Below are positions 1-5,494 of a stretch of 20,504 nt of DNA, piece after piece. Below the pieces are notes generated by a model that saw nothing but the letters and a program-made list of their open reading frames with translations, ran no database searches and was not told the origin of the DNA. Location of the stretch: IMG/VR virus record IMGVR_UViG_3300046007_005762, positions 1 through 20,504 of that record; one strand, 5' to 3'. Within the stretch, counting starts at the first letter, position 1, and each line of letters starts with the position of its first letter. A program made the translations under genes and the position numbers. The stretch is from a virus.

Positions 1-1524
1 AGAGGATTGAAAGTTCCGATATACGGTTATGCCGTTATCGGTCTTGTTGAAAAAGTTTGCAGAACCTGCGATATCATAAAGTGTGGGAACTTCATAGATA
101 CCGCCATCCTTTTTCTGTATCTTGCGTGGGTGTGCCACCAAAAAACAATGCACGTTGTACCTCTCACAGAAGTTGACAATCTTGTCCAGCGACTGACCAA
201 TGTATTTGGTTTCGCTTTCGCTGTACTGATGCTCTAATTTATTCCACGCATCAATAACAAACCAATCAATGTTCCTGCGGTTCTTTAATTCCGCAACCTT
301 GGATAAAATGCTTTCAAGTGTGAAATCCTTTTCCGGCTTTACAAAGTAGATATTGTTTTCCAGCAGCATCAGGGCTTCGTAAACTTCCTCTTGGTTCATA
401 CGGTTATGACCTTGAAATGGTCGCTGTGTGATTTTACGCATCAACTTGCTGATGTGTAATTCAACTGGGCGGTTTTCAGGGCTGTAAAACGCACCTTTCC
501 ATCCGTGTTTTTGCAGTAACTTGATAAGGATATGGTCTAAAAAGTCTGATTTACCGTGACCGGGTACACCTGTAATAGTTGTCAAATATCCCTTGTGGAA
601 TTTTAGCAGGCTGTCAAATCCGGGCATCCCAGTTCCGCAACCCTCTGGCAATCCATAGTTGTAAAGATTTTCAATTTCGGGAAGGTAATCGGTAATGCTA
701 AACACCCCGACCATCGGAAATTCCGTTGCGTTATTCGCTGCATCACGAAGAGCAAATGCACCATTTAAAAGCAGATATTCGTTTGCATCCTTGCAATCAG
801 GAAAAACGATGTAATCGCATTTATCCTTTCCAAAACGCTCTGCAATCGCATTGCGTAGGTCAATGCCCGGTGCATCGTTGTCAACCGCAATATGTATCTT
901 TTCAATGTGGTCAAACATCGGCATAAAGCGGTCAAAGAAAGTAAGATTTGGCTGCGCTCCATTTGGCACACTTATCACGTTTTCAATTCCGGCTTCGATT
1001 AAAGACAGCGCATCCATTTCACCCTCTACTATCCAAACCTGTTTTGCATTTTGCAGGCAGTCGATATTGTACGGGATAAGTTCTGCCCCTTTGTGCATCT
1101 TAAAATGCTTTGCACCATCGCGGTACTTAGTGTTTTTTAACTGCCCATTCTCAAAGTAATTAAAACAGATGCAATTAACTTCTTTGCTGACCTGCGGCAT
1201 CCATTCCACCTGCTCTGTGATTTGCATCTTGTTTAGCGTGGCGGCTGTTATGCGCCTGCCCTCAAACCATTTCAGCACCTTGTCGGATAGCGTGGTATTG
1301 TTTTTCCATTCCGGCACTTCGTATTTTACAACTTCAGGTCGGTCAATAATTGCGCCTTTCCACTGGCAGTGCTGACAATACCATGCCTTTTTATCCAAGT
1401 TAATCGATAGGCATTTGTCAGTTTTCTTTTTTCGGGTGTGGCTGCACTGCGGACAAAGTGTCTGTACTTCTCCTGATGTTTTGCCAGCAGGTATCTCTAT
1501 ATTGTGAAATGAATAGGTCAGCAT
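1..1524 (-). CDS. Bifunctional DNA primase-helicase (T7 gp4-like), C-terminus cut by window edge
   Basis: 508 residues are visible and the frame is still open at base 1. The N-terminus has a primase zinc ribbon with Cys24, Cys27, Cys50 and Cys53. A Toprim domain follows, with EGEMD at 167-171 and DND at 215-217, which would bind the catalytic metal ions for RNA primer synthesis. A RecA/DnaB-like helicase domain has the Walker A motif GVPGHGKS at about 319-326 and a hydrophobic strand ending in Asp425 as Walker B (WFVIDAWN). The segment GSANFFNKTDNGITVYR near the visible end suits the DNA-binding part of DnaB-type helicases. It would unwind and prime the phage fork. The start ATG (1524-1522) overlaps the stop of the initiator gene by 7 bases, which suggests translational coupling in a leftward operon. 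Family assignment is firm; only the end is missing. Confidence 0.93.
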   Translation of the reverse strand, partial: MLTYSFHNIEIPAGKTSGEVQTLCPQCSHTRKKKTDKCLSINLDKKAWYCQHCQWKGAIIDRPEVVKYEVPEWKNNTTLSDKVLKWFEGRRITAATLNKMQITEQVEWMPQVSKEVNCICFNYFENGQLKNTKYRDGAKHFKMHKGAELIPYNIDCLQNAKQVWIVEGEMDALSLIEAGIENVISVPNGAQPNLTFFDRFMPMFDHIEKIHIAVDNDAPGIDLRNAIAERFGKDKCDYIVFPDCKDANEYLLLNGAFALRDAANNATEFPMVGVFSITDYLPEIENLYNYGLPEGCGTGMPGFDSLLKFHKGYLTTITGVPGHGKSDFLDHILIKLLQKHGWKGAFYSPENRPVELHISKLMRKITQRPFQGHNRMNQEEVYEALMLLENNIYFVKPEKDFTLESILSKVAELKNRRNIDWFVIDAWNKLEHQYSESETKYIGQSLDKIVNFCERYNVHCFLVAHPRKIQKKDGGIYEVPTLYDIAGSANFFNKTDNGITVYRNFQSS

Positions 1525-2171
1525 ACAAAGTTCCTCATGTGTTTAGGTATTAATCCGTTCTTTGGTTTTTTTGCCAGCCATTTGCGAGCAGTCAAATTTA
1601 GAGAAACATAGTTCTTATTGTTTCGGTAGTTTTCGATTTCATCAAGGATTTCATCAACCTGCTCACGTTCCCACCCATCTGCAATTATTTTATCAACTTC
1701 GGCAGTTGTAATTTGTAAATGAGCAAAAGCTCTATATATATTTTCTTCTTTCTTTTCTTTCTTATCATTCTTAAATTCTTTAGTTGGTGTCATCTGCGTT
1801 TCATCTGCGTTTCGTTTGCGTTTCACTTGCGTTTCATCTGCGTGTCGCTCGTCTTGGTAACATTCATATTTACAAACAGTTAGCCGTGTCGAAACAGATA
1901 TGTTTTCAAGTGTAATCATGCCGTCAGTTTCCAGCATACTCAAAAACCTACGTACCTTGCTTTTATCCGTGTTCCAGCGTTTAGCCCATGTATCAAGAGA
2001 ATACACGCTTTGACCACGTTTGCAATCATACAATGCACCTTTAATCAATACCTTTTTATCCTCAAAGTTTGCAGAAAGCAGAATATCAATCCACCAGTGG
2101 AGATAATTGCTATCTTGATATATCCAATGCTCGGAAAGTTTACGATGTATTTTTATCCAACCCCCACTCAT
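1518..2171 (-). CDS. Phage replication initiator/helicase loader with winged-helix N-terminus
   Basis: 217 residues. The opening WIKIHRKLSEHWIYQD and the winged-helix-like segment at about 58-90 (TWAKRWNTDKSKVRRFLSML) are typical of phage replisome organisers of the lambda O/DnaD type. A charged linker (about 105-145) contains an 11-residue near-repeat, ADETQVKRKRN then ADETQM, and then a lysine-rich stretch. The C-terminal part, with EIENYRNN and ARKWLAKK, could bind the helicase. The linker is encoded by an 11-bp DNA tandem repeat (1791-1845) that looks like an origin embedded in the gene, as in lambda O. The start ATG overlaps the stop of the upstream gene as TAATG, and the primase-helicase follows with a 7-base overlap. 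Role is inferred from fold-like motifs and position; a purely transcriptional role is less likely. Confidence 0.7.
   Translation of the reverse strand: MSGGWIKIHRKLSEHWIYQDSNYLHWWIDILLSANFEDKKVLIKGALYDCKRGQSVYSLDTWAKRWNTDKSKVRRFLSMLETDGMITLENISVSTRLTVCKYECYQDERHADETQVKRKRNADETQMTPTKEFKNDKKEKKEENIYRAFAHLQITTAEVDKIIADGWEREQVDEILDEIENYRNNKNYVSLNLTARKWLAKKPKNGLIPKHMRNFVC
1728..1785. other. AT-rich, pyrimidine-rich tract next to the iterons (candidate unwinding element)
   Basis: This stretch beside the 11-bp repeats runs from a CTCTATATATATTTTC segment into a nearly pure T/C tract on the plus strand, followed by TTAAATTCTTTAG. In lambda-type origins an AT-rich segment flanks the iterons inside the initiator gene and melts first. 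Placement is suggestive only. It also simply encodes the lysine/glutamate-rich linker of the initiator. Confidence 0.45.
1791..1845. repeat. Five 11-bp tandem repeats (candidate iterons)
   Basis: Five consecutive 11-base units: CATCTGCGTTT (1791), CATCTGCGTTT (1802), CGTTTGCGTTT (1813), CACTTGCGTTT (1824), CATCTGCGTGT (1835). The core TGCGT is in every unit. Eleven is not a multiple of three, so successive units are read in different frames of the initiator gene; conservation is therefore of DNA, not of a short peptide. The period is about one helical turn, which would place protein sites on one face. This fits initiator-binding iterons of a phage origin. Confidence 0.75.
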
Positions 2172-2476
2172 TACATTTGCCCTTTCTCAAATAAACGCTT
2201 GCATTCCGTGTAATAAAGCTGCTGTAATGACAATTTGTGCATCTCGTACTTGTAAGCAGGCAGATGCTCTTTGATTGTGCAGTTTTGTTTTTTGATTTCT
2301 AACTGGATGATTTGTTTTTCCAGTTCTTCCAGACACCGATTGCAGATATCGGCCGGGATATGTTTGGGTTTTGTGATATTCATAAATACAAAAGACCCCA
2401 CACTTTCAAGGTTGAACCCGGCTGGAAGTGAGCCGCCCTTTACTTGTGTGAGGTCTTTCTGGTTATGCTTTGTCAT
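2171..2476 (-). CDS. Small hypothetical protein of the replication operon
   Basis: 101 residues, no family recognised. The N-terminal third is polar with a hydrophobic strand (VGSFVFMNI), followed by a CNRC pair at about 46-49 and a helical, probably coiled segment (LEELEKQIIQLEIKKQNC). Four cysteines in all; a complete zinc site is not obvious. The stop TAA overlaps the initiator ATG (TAATG), so the two are likely translated together. A promoter-like sequence lies just upstream at 2524-2555. The overlap and the lack of a better frame support a real gene. Confidence 0.7.
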   Translation of the reverse strand: MTKHNQKDLTQVKGGSLPAGFNLESVGSFVFMNITKPKHIPADICNRCLEELEKQIIQLEIKKQNCTIKEHLPAYKYEMHKLSLQQLYYTECKRLFEKGQM

Positions 2477-2523
2477 TGTCTTCCTAATTTCGGCACGGGG
2501 TTCAGTCGTGTTGTTCCGATACG

Positions 2524-2555
2524 CGAATATACGAATTACTTTTTACTTTACAAAA
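2524..2555 (-). promoter_or_regulatory. Candidate Bacteroidetes-type promoter before the 2476 gene
   Basis: On the minus strand TTTTG (2555-2551) is followed after 19 bases by TATATTCG (2531-2524), one mismatch from the TAnnTTTG -7 element. It would start transcription about 40 bases before the ATG at 2476. It overlaps the end of the preceding gene. Based on pattern only. Confidence 0.4.
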
Positions 2556-2752
2556 TTATTTTCAACAAATTTCTGTTGTTCCTGCTGTGCATCAGCGTAA
2601 TCAATCCGGCTTTGAATGGTAAAATACCACTGCCAGCCTTTTTCCCATTCATTAAATTGGTAAGTACCCTGACGATACGGGTTGATACCATCGTGCAGGT
2701 CGGCATCAAATTCGGCTGCGGCCTGATGGCCTTGTTCAAATACTGTGTTCAT
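2543..2752 (-). CDS. Small protein with an RMF/CrpP-like pattern
   Basis: 69 residues. The motif NPYRQGTYQFNEWEKGW, with an EQGHQAA segment upstream, resembles the G..A.....NPY..G.....W..GW layout of small ribosome-modulation-factor/CrpP-like proteins that occur often in phages. In that family the fold may bind nucleic acid or ribosomes, but phage members have no settled role. The ATG overlaps the stop of the upstream 2749-2973 gene as ATGA, so it is coupled to it under the promoter at 2978-3007. The resemblance is short; the gene call is firmer than the family call. Confidence 0.6.
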   Translation of the reverse strand: MNTVFEQGHQAAAEFDADLHDGINPYRQGTYQFNEWEKGWQWYFTIQSRIDYADAQQEQQKFVENNFVK

Positions 2753-2973
2753 GATGCAAATGTAAATGAATTTATAATTGAAAGACGTTTACCAGATTTA
2801 CCCCAAAGCTCTGTTCTTATAGGTTCTACAAAAATTACCTTGCCATTTTTTAGGTGAACAGCAAAATCATTCGCAGCATAGGTTTTTATAAAATCTATCT
2901 CGGCTGTGCGGGTTTTTTCTTTCCAATCCTTACTATCAAGGTAGGAATAAGTTATTGTTTTATTGTGTTCCAT
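2749..2973 (-). CDS. Small hypothetical protein, first gene of the leftward operon
   Basis: 74 residues (MEHNKTITYSYLD...), not recognised. It is a polar protein with short beta-like strands (FAVHLKNGKVIFVEPI). The frame is open up to an ATG at 3078, but that extension runs straight through the duplicated promoter sequence, so I start it at 2973, directly after the -7 element. Only four bases lie between the -7 TTTG and this ATG, so the message may be leaderless or nearly so. It overlaps the next gene as ATGA. Confidence 0.65.
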   Translation of the reverse strand: MEHNKTITYSYLDSKDWKEKTRTAEIDFIKTYAANDFAVHLKNGKVIFVEPIRTELWGKSGKRLSIINSFTFAS

Positions 2974-3047
2974 ACAGCAAAGATAATATAAATTTTTATA
3001 CTTGCAAGCATTTACATAAAAATTTTGTAAAGTTTTTTTAATTAGTT
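2971..3047. repeat. 77-bp direct repeat, copy 1 (carries promoter P1)
   Basis: Matches 3338-3414 at a fixed offset of 367 bases with three mismatches (2974, 3002, 3017). The copy spans from the CAT that is the start codon of the 2749-2973 gene to ATTAGTT. Both copies keep the -33 and -7 elements intact. Confidence 0.92.
2978..3007 (-). promoter_or_regulatory. Leftward promoter P1 (Bacteroidetes-type)
   Basis: On the minus strand TTG (3007-3005), a 19-base AT-rich spacer, then TATCTTTG (2985-2978): a full match to TAnnTTTG with the usual spacing. It sits immediately before the ATG at 2973 and so would drive the leftward replication genes. It lies inside copy 1 of the 77-bp direct repeat. Confidence 0.7.
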
Positions 3048-3338
3048 CTTTGAGGGGCATGGTATCCATCCCAGCCATATTGTGTCAAACTCGGCTGAAA
3101 GTCGCAGGCTCTCTTCTCGCCCAAGGTTTCAAGATATATCCCCCTTATAGGCAGCCGCTTTTACGGTTACGAGCAGTAATACTTTCTCACAGAGCAAGGT
3201 AGACCCAAATTCCCTATCGCTAATTTGCGACACCATTCAATAACGGTGGTTTTCGTTTGCTTGGTACTATTGGCATCCCGATGTTGTGCGTTTTGTTTTC
3301 CATGATTTCGGACTTAGTTTGCCAATCCCTCAAAGAAC
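3045..3338 (-). ncRNA. Candidate structured RNA or long leader closed by a 12-bp helix
   Basis: GTTCTTTGAGGG at 3045-3056 and its exact complement CCCTCAAAGAAC at 3327-3338 enclose 270 bases with no convincing gene. Promoter P2 would start leftward transcription almost exactly at 3338, so the transcript would begin with one arm and close with the other. Inside, ATTGGCA and TGCCAAT (near the 5' end) can pair over 7 bp, and CAGCC/GGCTG near the 3' end over 5 bp. No terminator follows the 3' arm; the RNA would read into the P1 repeat, so it may be a leader of the replication operon rather than a separate RNA. It does not match tmRNA, tRNA or group II intron signatures that I know. Function unknown. 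Confidence 0.45.
3220..3303 (-). CDS. Possible 27-residue leader peptide inside the structured segment
   Basis: MENKTHNIGMPIVPSKRKPPLLNGVAN, ATG at 3303-3301 and TAG at 3222-3220. It is short, basic and proline-containing, with no recognised family and no Shine-Dalgarno. It would be the first sizeable open frame on a transcript from P2; an 8-codon frame precedes it. It may be chance. Confidence 0.22.
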   Translation of the reverse strand: MENKTHNIGMPIVPSKRKPPLLNGVAN

Positions 3339-3414
3339 ATGCAGCAAAGATAATATAAATTTTTATACCTGCAAGCATTTACACAAAAATTTTGTAAAGT
3401 TTTTTTAATTAGTT
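3338..3414. repeat. 77-bp direct repeat, copy 2 (carries promoter P2)
   Basis: Second copy of 2971-3047, three mismatches. Its right end runs into the DnaA box (3413-3421), which copy 1 lacks because the sequences diverge right after ATTAGTT. Confidence 0.92.
3345..3374 (-). promoter_or_regulatory. Leftward promoter P2, duplicate of P1
   Basis: Minus-strand TTG (3374-3372), a 19-base spacer, and TATCTTTG (3352-3345). All key positions are conserved with P1. It points into the 3045-3338 segment closed by the 12-bp inverted repeat. Confidence 0.68.
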
Positions 3415-3421
3415 ATCCACA
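3413..3421 (+). promoter_or_regulatory. Perfect DnaA box TTATCCACA
   Basis: TTATCCACA matches the strongest DnaA-box consensus (TTATNCACA) exactly. It lies in an AT-rich gap between the divergent leftward and rightward transcription units, next to copy 2 of the repeat. I see no second good box nearby, so it may mark host DnaA control of the promoters rather than an origin. Confidence 0.5.
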
Positions 3422-3462
3422 ATTAGCAAATCAATCGTAAAAATTCCACAAACTTTGCAAGG

Positions 3463-3717
3463 TTGAAAAAGCACACGAAGATATATTTTGATTTTTTCGG
3501 CTATGACACCACATCGTTTGTCCGTTGTGAGGTGTGTGGTGCTGCGGCAAATGACATTCACCATATCCAAGCACGTGGCATGGGTGGTAGCAAGACCGCT
3601 GACCGCATTGAGAACCTGATGGCTCTGTGCAGGAAACACCACGAAATGTATGGTGACCGAAAGCAATGGAAAGATTGGTTACAGAAAGTTCACGATTTGA
3701 AAATAAAACGTGAGTGA
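3463..3717 (+). CDS. HNH endonuclease family protein
   Basis: 84 residues from a TTG start; no ATG lies in frame before the conserved core. It contains CEVC (Cys22, Cys25), DIHHI (His33, His34), RGMGGSK, ENLMALC (Asn51, Cys56) and HHE (His59, His60), the order of a beta-beta-alpha metal HNH nuclease with a zinc knuckle. Small stand-alone members like this are common in phage early or packaging regions and cut or nick DNA. It is the first gene of the rightward operon and its stop overlaps the GTG of the next gene (GTGA). An imperfect -7 element (AAACTTTG) lies 5 bases before the TTG. Confidence 0.8.
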   Translation: MKKHTKIYFDFFGYDTTSFVRCEVCGAAANDIHHIQARGMGGSKTADRIENLMALCRKHHEMYGDRKQWKDWLQKVHDLKIKRE

Positions 3718-4241
3718 ACAAAAGCCAAATCATAACAGAGATAGCAACGAGCAAATGGCTGCCGGATTTCTGCGGAAAAGTAGGAAAGCACGTAGCATCC
3801 GATTTACAGCAGCATCTTTTGTTACTCCTTTGCGAGATGTCCGAAGAGAAAATAACAAACCTGCACCAAAACGGAACACTGATATTTTACCTTGTCCGGG
3901 TGGGAGTGAATGCGGTCAACGGCAACCGATACACGAAATTTTACCGTGACCATTTACGCACCAATGAAACGCTGCCTGATAATTACGATGACACGGCCGA
4001 AGAGTATGATGAGACAAATTTCAGGCGGATGCAGGAAGCCCGTGAAGCAATCAACTACAAAGAGGTGGCACTGCACTTTAACCGCTCGGATTGGTACGTT
4101 GAAAAACTATGGCTATTGTATAATGAAAACCGCAGCATGGCCAGTATAGCCAAAGCCACCAAAATAAACTATCGTGAAATTTCCCAAATAATAAATGCAT
4201 TGAAAGCCCAAATAAAAGAAAGATACAATGAGCTTGGTTAA
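3714..4241 (+). CDS. Sigma-70-like phage transcription regulator
   Basis: 175 residues from a GTG start that overlaps the HNH stop. Residues about 25-80 (SDLQQHLLLLLCEM, then LHQNGTLIFYLVRVGVNAVNG and KFYRDHLR) resemble sigma region 2 as found in small phage sigma-like proteins, where D.QE...LLE and F....I.NQ....FYK..R are typical. The C-terminal part, about 141-165 (MASIAKATKINYREISQIINAL), reads as a helix-turn-helix like sigma region 4. The middle is acidic (YDDTAEEYDE). It would redirect host RNA polymerase to phage promoters; the recurrent TACTTTTA motif downstream is a candidate target. Alternative: a DNA-binding small-terminase-type protein. A following gene overlaps by 14 bases. Confidence 0.6.
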   Translation: MNKSQIITEIATSKWLPDFCGKVGKHVASDLQQHLLLLLCEMSEEKITNLHQNGTLIFYLVRVGVNAVNGNRYTKFYRDHLRTNETLPDNYDDTAEEYDETNFRRMQEAREAINYKEVALHFNRSDWYVEKLWLLYNENRSMASIAKATKINYREISQIINALKAQIKERYNELG

Positions 4242-4479
4242 TATCATATCTGTTGCCGCATTGGCGGTACTGCTATCCCGGTACCTATTCCCGCCGTTGA
4301 TTAGCTTTATTTTAAAAGTTGCCCGACCTGAACGGCCAATTTACAAGCCGTATGAATGTGGGTTTTGCCTTTCGTGGTGGATTGGCCTTGCTGTTTTCAT
4401 TCCGCTTGCCGGATGGTGGGGGTTGCCTTTTGCTGCCTTATCTGCTGTGTGTGGAAGTTTAATTGACCGCTATGTATGA
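4228..4479 (+). CDS. Small membrane protein with a CxxC motif between hydrophobic segments
   Basis: 83 residues. A hydrophobic N-terminal helix (about 4-29), a short basic loop (KVARPERPIYKPYE), then CGFC (Cys44, Cys47) directly before one or two further hydrophobic segments (about 48-78). The PYEC..CLSWW.GL arrangement recurs in small phage membrane proteins that I have seen without assigned function. It may sit in the inner membrane and could take part in lysis or superinfection control, but nothing shows this. It starts inside the end of the sigma-like gene and ends in an ATGA overlap with the next micropeptide. Confidence 0.65.
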   Translation: MSLVNIISVAALAVLLSRYLFPPLISFILKVARPERPIYKPYECGFCLSWWIGLAVFIPLAGWWGLPFAALSAVCGSLIDRYV

Positions 4480-4538
4480 TAGATTACATAGTAACAATAG
4501 TAATTTGCTTGTGGTTTATATCAATATCATTGAAATAA
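4476..4538 (+). CDS. 20-residue single-span membrane micropeptide
   Basis: MIDYIVTIVICLWFISISLK: an almost wholly hydrophobic span with a terminal lysine, as expected for a tiny inner-membrane peptide. The ATG overlaps the stop of the previous membrane protein (ATGA, 4476-4479), and the TAA at 4536-4538 is one base from the ATG of the next gene, so it fills the otherwise non-coding gap exactly. It has no known family. The tight fit between neighbours is the main support; chance remains possible at this length. Confidence 0.5.
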   Translation: MIDYIVTIVICLWFISISLK

Positions 4539-4539
4539 T

Positions 4540-4743
4540 ATGACACCAGAACAAAAAGAAATCTGCCTACAACTGAAAGAAACCATTGAGCGGATCAACC
4601 GCACGGGGACATATCACCTTGCCGCTGATTATTACGCTAAACTTAACGAGGTACACCGCCAGTTATATGGTCAGCCATTGCCCGGTTGCCGTAGCTGTAT
4701 GTTTGATGCACTGAAAAGATTATACCGAGAAGCCAATGGTTAA
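4540..4743 (+). CDS. Small helical protein with a CxxC motif
   Basis: 67 residues, mostly helical and charged, ending with GCRSCMFDALKRLYREANG (Cys50, Cys53). Function not recognised. The C-terminal GC..C...AL..L pattern is seen in small phage proteins near packaging genes. Its stop overlaps the ATG of the glycosyltransferase-like gene (4736) by 8 bases. Confidence 0.65.
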   Translation: MTPEQKEICLQLKETIERINRTGTYHLAADYYAKLNEVHRQLYGQPLPGCRSCMFDALKRLYREANG

Positions 4744-5494
4744 GATTATACATTCAGGAAACGCAGGGGATTTGATTTACTCCTTGCCTGCCATGCGCAA
4801 AGCATCCGAACTGAAAGGCGAAAAGGTGCATTTGTACCTGCATATTAACGTACCTGCAAAATACGGCAGTTTATCTCACCCTATGGGTAACGTGCAGATG
4901 AACAGAAAAATGGCTGAAATGTTGATACCTTTGCTGATGTCAACCGATTTTATAGGCGAGTGTGAAATCACAGAGGAGGCCCAGCAGGTAGATTATAACT
5001 TTGACCTATTCCGCAAATTCCATAACTACACCGGGCATATATCACAATGGTACTTCCACATTTACCCAGAACTTACCTGTGACCTTTCACAGCCGATTAA
5101 TTTTGATTTAGCACCCAGCCCGGAAGCGTTTGATATAGTGCTTAACCGAACCTCACGCTACCACAACCCCACGTTTGACTATACAGCCCTGCGCCAATAT
5201 CAGGACCGCATCACTTTTGTAGGCTTGCCCGAAGAGTTCCGAGTTATCAGCGCAAAGCTGCCAAACATAAAACACTACCCAGTTGATGATTTTTATCAAT
5301 TAGCGCAGGTCATATCCGGATGCAACCTATTTATCGGTAACCAATCGATGGCCTTTGCTATAGCCGAGCAAATGAAACACCCAAGAGTTGTGGAGATTTG
5401 CCCGACTGCTCACAATGTAATCCCGACCGGGCAAAACGGATATGGGGCTTGGACAATCGTTAACCTATTACAAATACTTAAAATACATGGCTAA
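4736..5494 (+). CDS. GT-B glycosyltransferase, family 9-like
   Basis: 252 residues. The N-terminus has GDLIYSLPAMR (about 11-21), which matches the start of family 9 (heptosyltransferase-type) enzymes where it forms the first Rossmann strand and loop. The C-terminal half ends with FYQLAQVISGCNLFIGNQS, then AIAEQMKHPRVVEICPT, the nucleotide-sugar-side pattern of the same family. At 252 residues it is shorter than the usual 320-350. The acceptor cannot be read from sequence: host lipopolysaccharide, virion protein and DNA base are all open. It is followed by a methyltransferase with an 8-base overlap and belongs to a cluster with a second glycosyltransferase at 7122. Confidence 0.65.
   Translation: MVKIIHSGNAGDLIYSLPAMRKASELKGEKVHLYLHINVPAKYGSLSHPMGNVQMNRKMAEMLIPLLMSTDFIGECEITEEAQQVDYNFDLFRKFHNYTGHISQWYFHIYPELTCDLSQPINFDLAPSPEAFDIVLNRTSRYHNPTFDYTALRQYQDRITFVGLPEEFRVISAKLPNIKHYPVDDFYQLAQVISGCNLFIGNQSMAFAIAEQMKHPRVVEICPTAHNVIPTGQNGYGAWTIVNLLQILKIHG

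Noticed and set aside
765-971. Other-frame open frames over the primase-helicase (both strands)
   Set aside because: The primase-helicase frame is continuous over the first 1524 bases with conserved motifs throughout.
1846-1856. Sixth iteron CGCTCGTCTTG
   Set aside because: Only about 4 of 11 bases match the unit.
2444-2857. Plus-strand 137-codon open frame over the leftward genes
   Set aside because: It lies opposite two genes joined by overlaps and has no family-like features.
2974-3078. In-frame extension of the 2749-2973 gene to the ATG at 3078
   Set aside because: It translates the duplicated promoter and one arm of the inverted repeat, and copy 2 of that DNA is non-coding.
3045-3338. 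Retron, tmRNA or group II intron
   Set aside because: No reverse transcriptase nearby, no tRNA-like ends with a tag frame, and no domain V-like hairpin.
3450-3457. Strong promoter for the HNH gene (AAACTTTG)
   Set aside because: First base of the -7 element is wrong and no TTG lies at the -33 position; kept only as a weak possibility in the gene entry.
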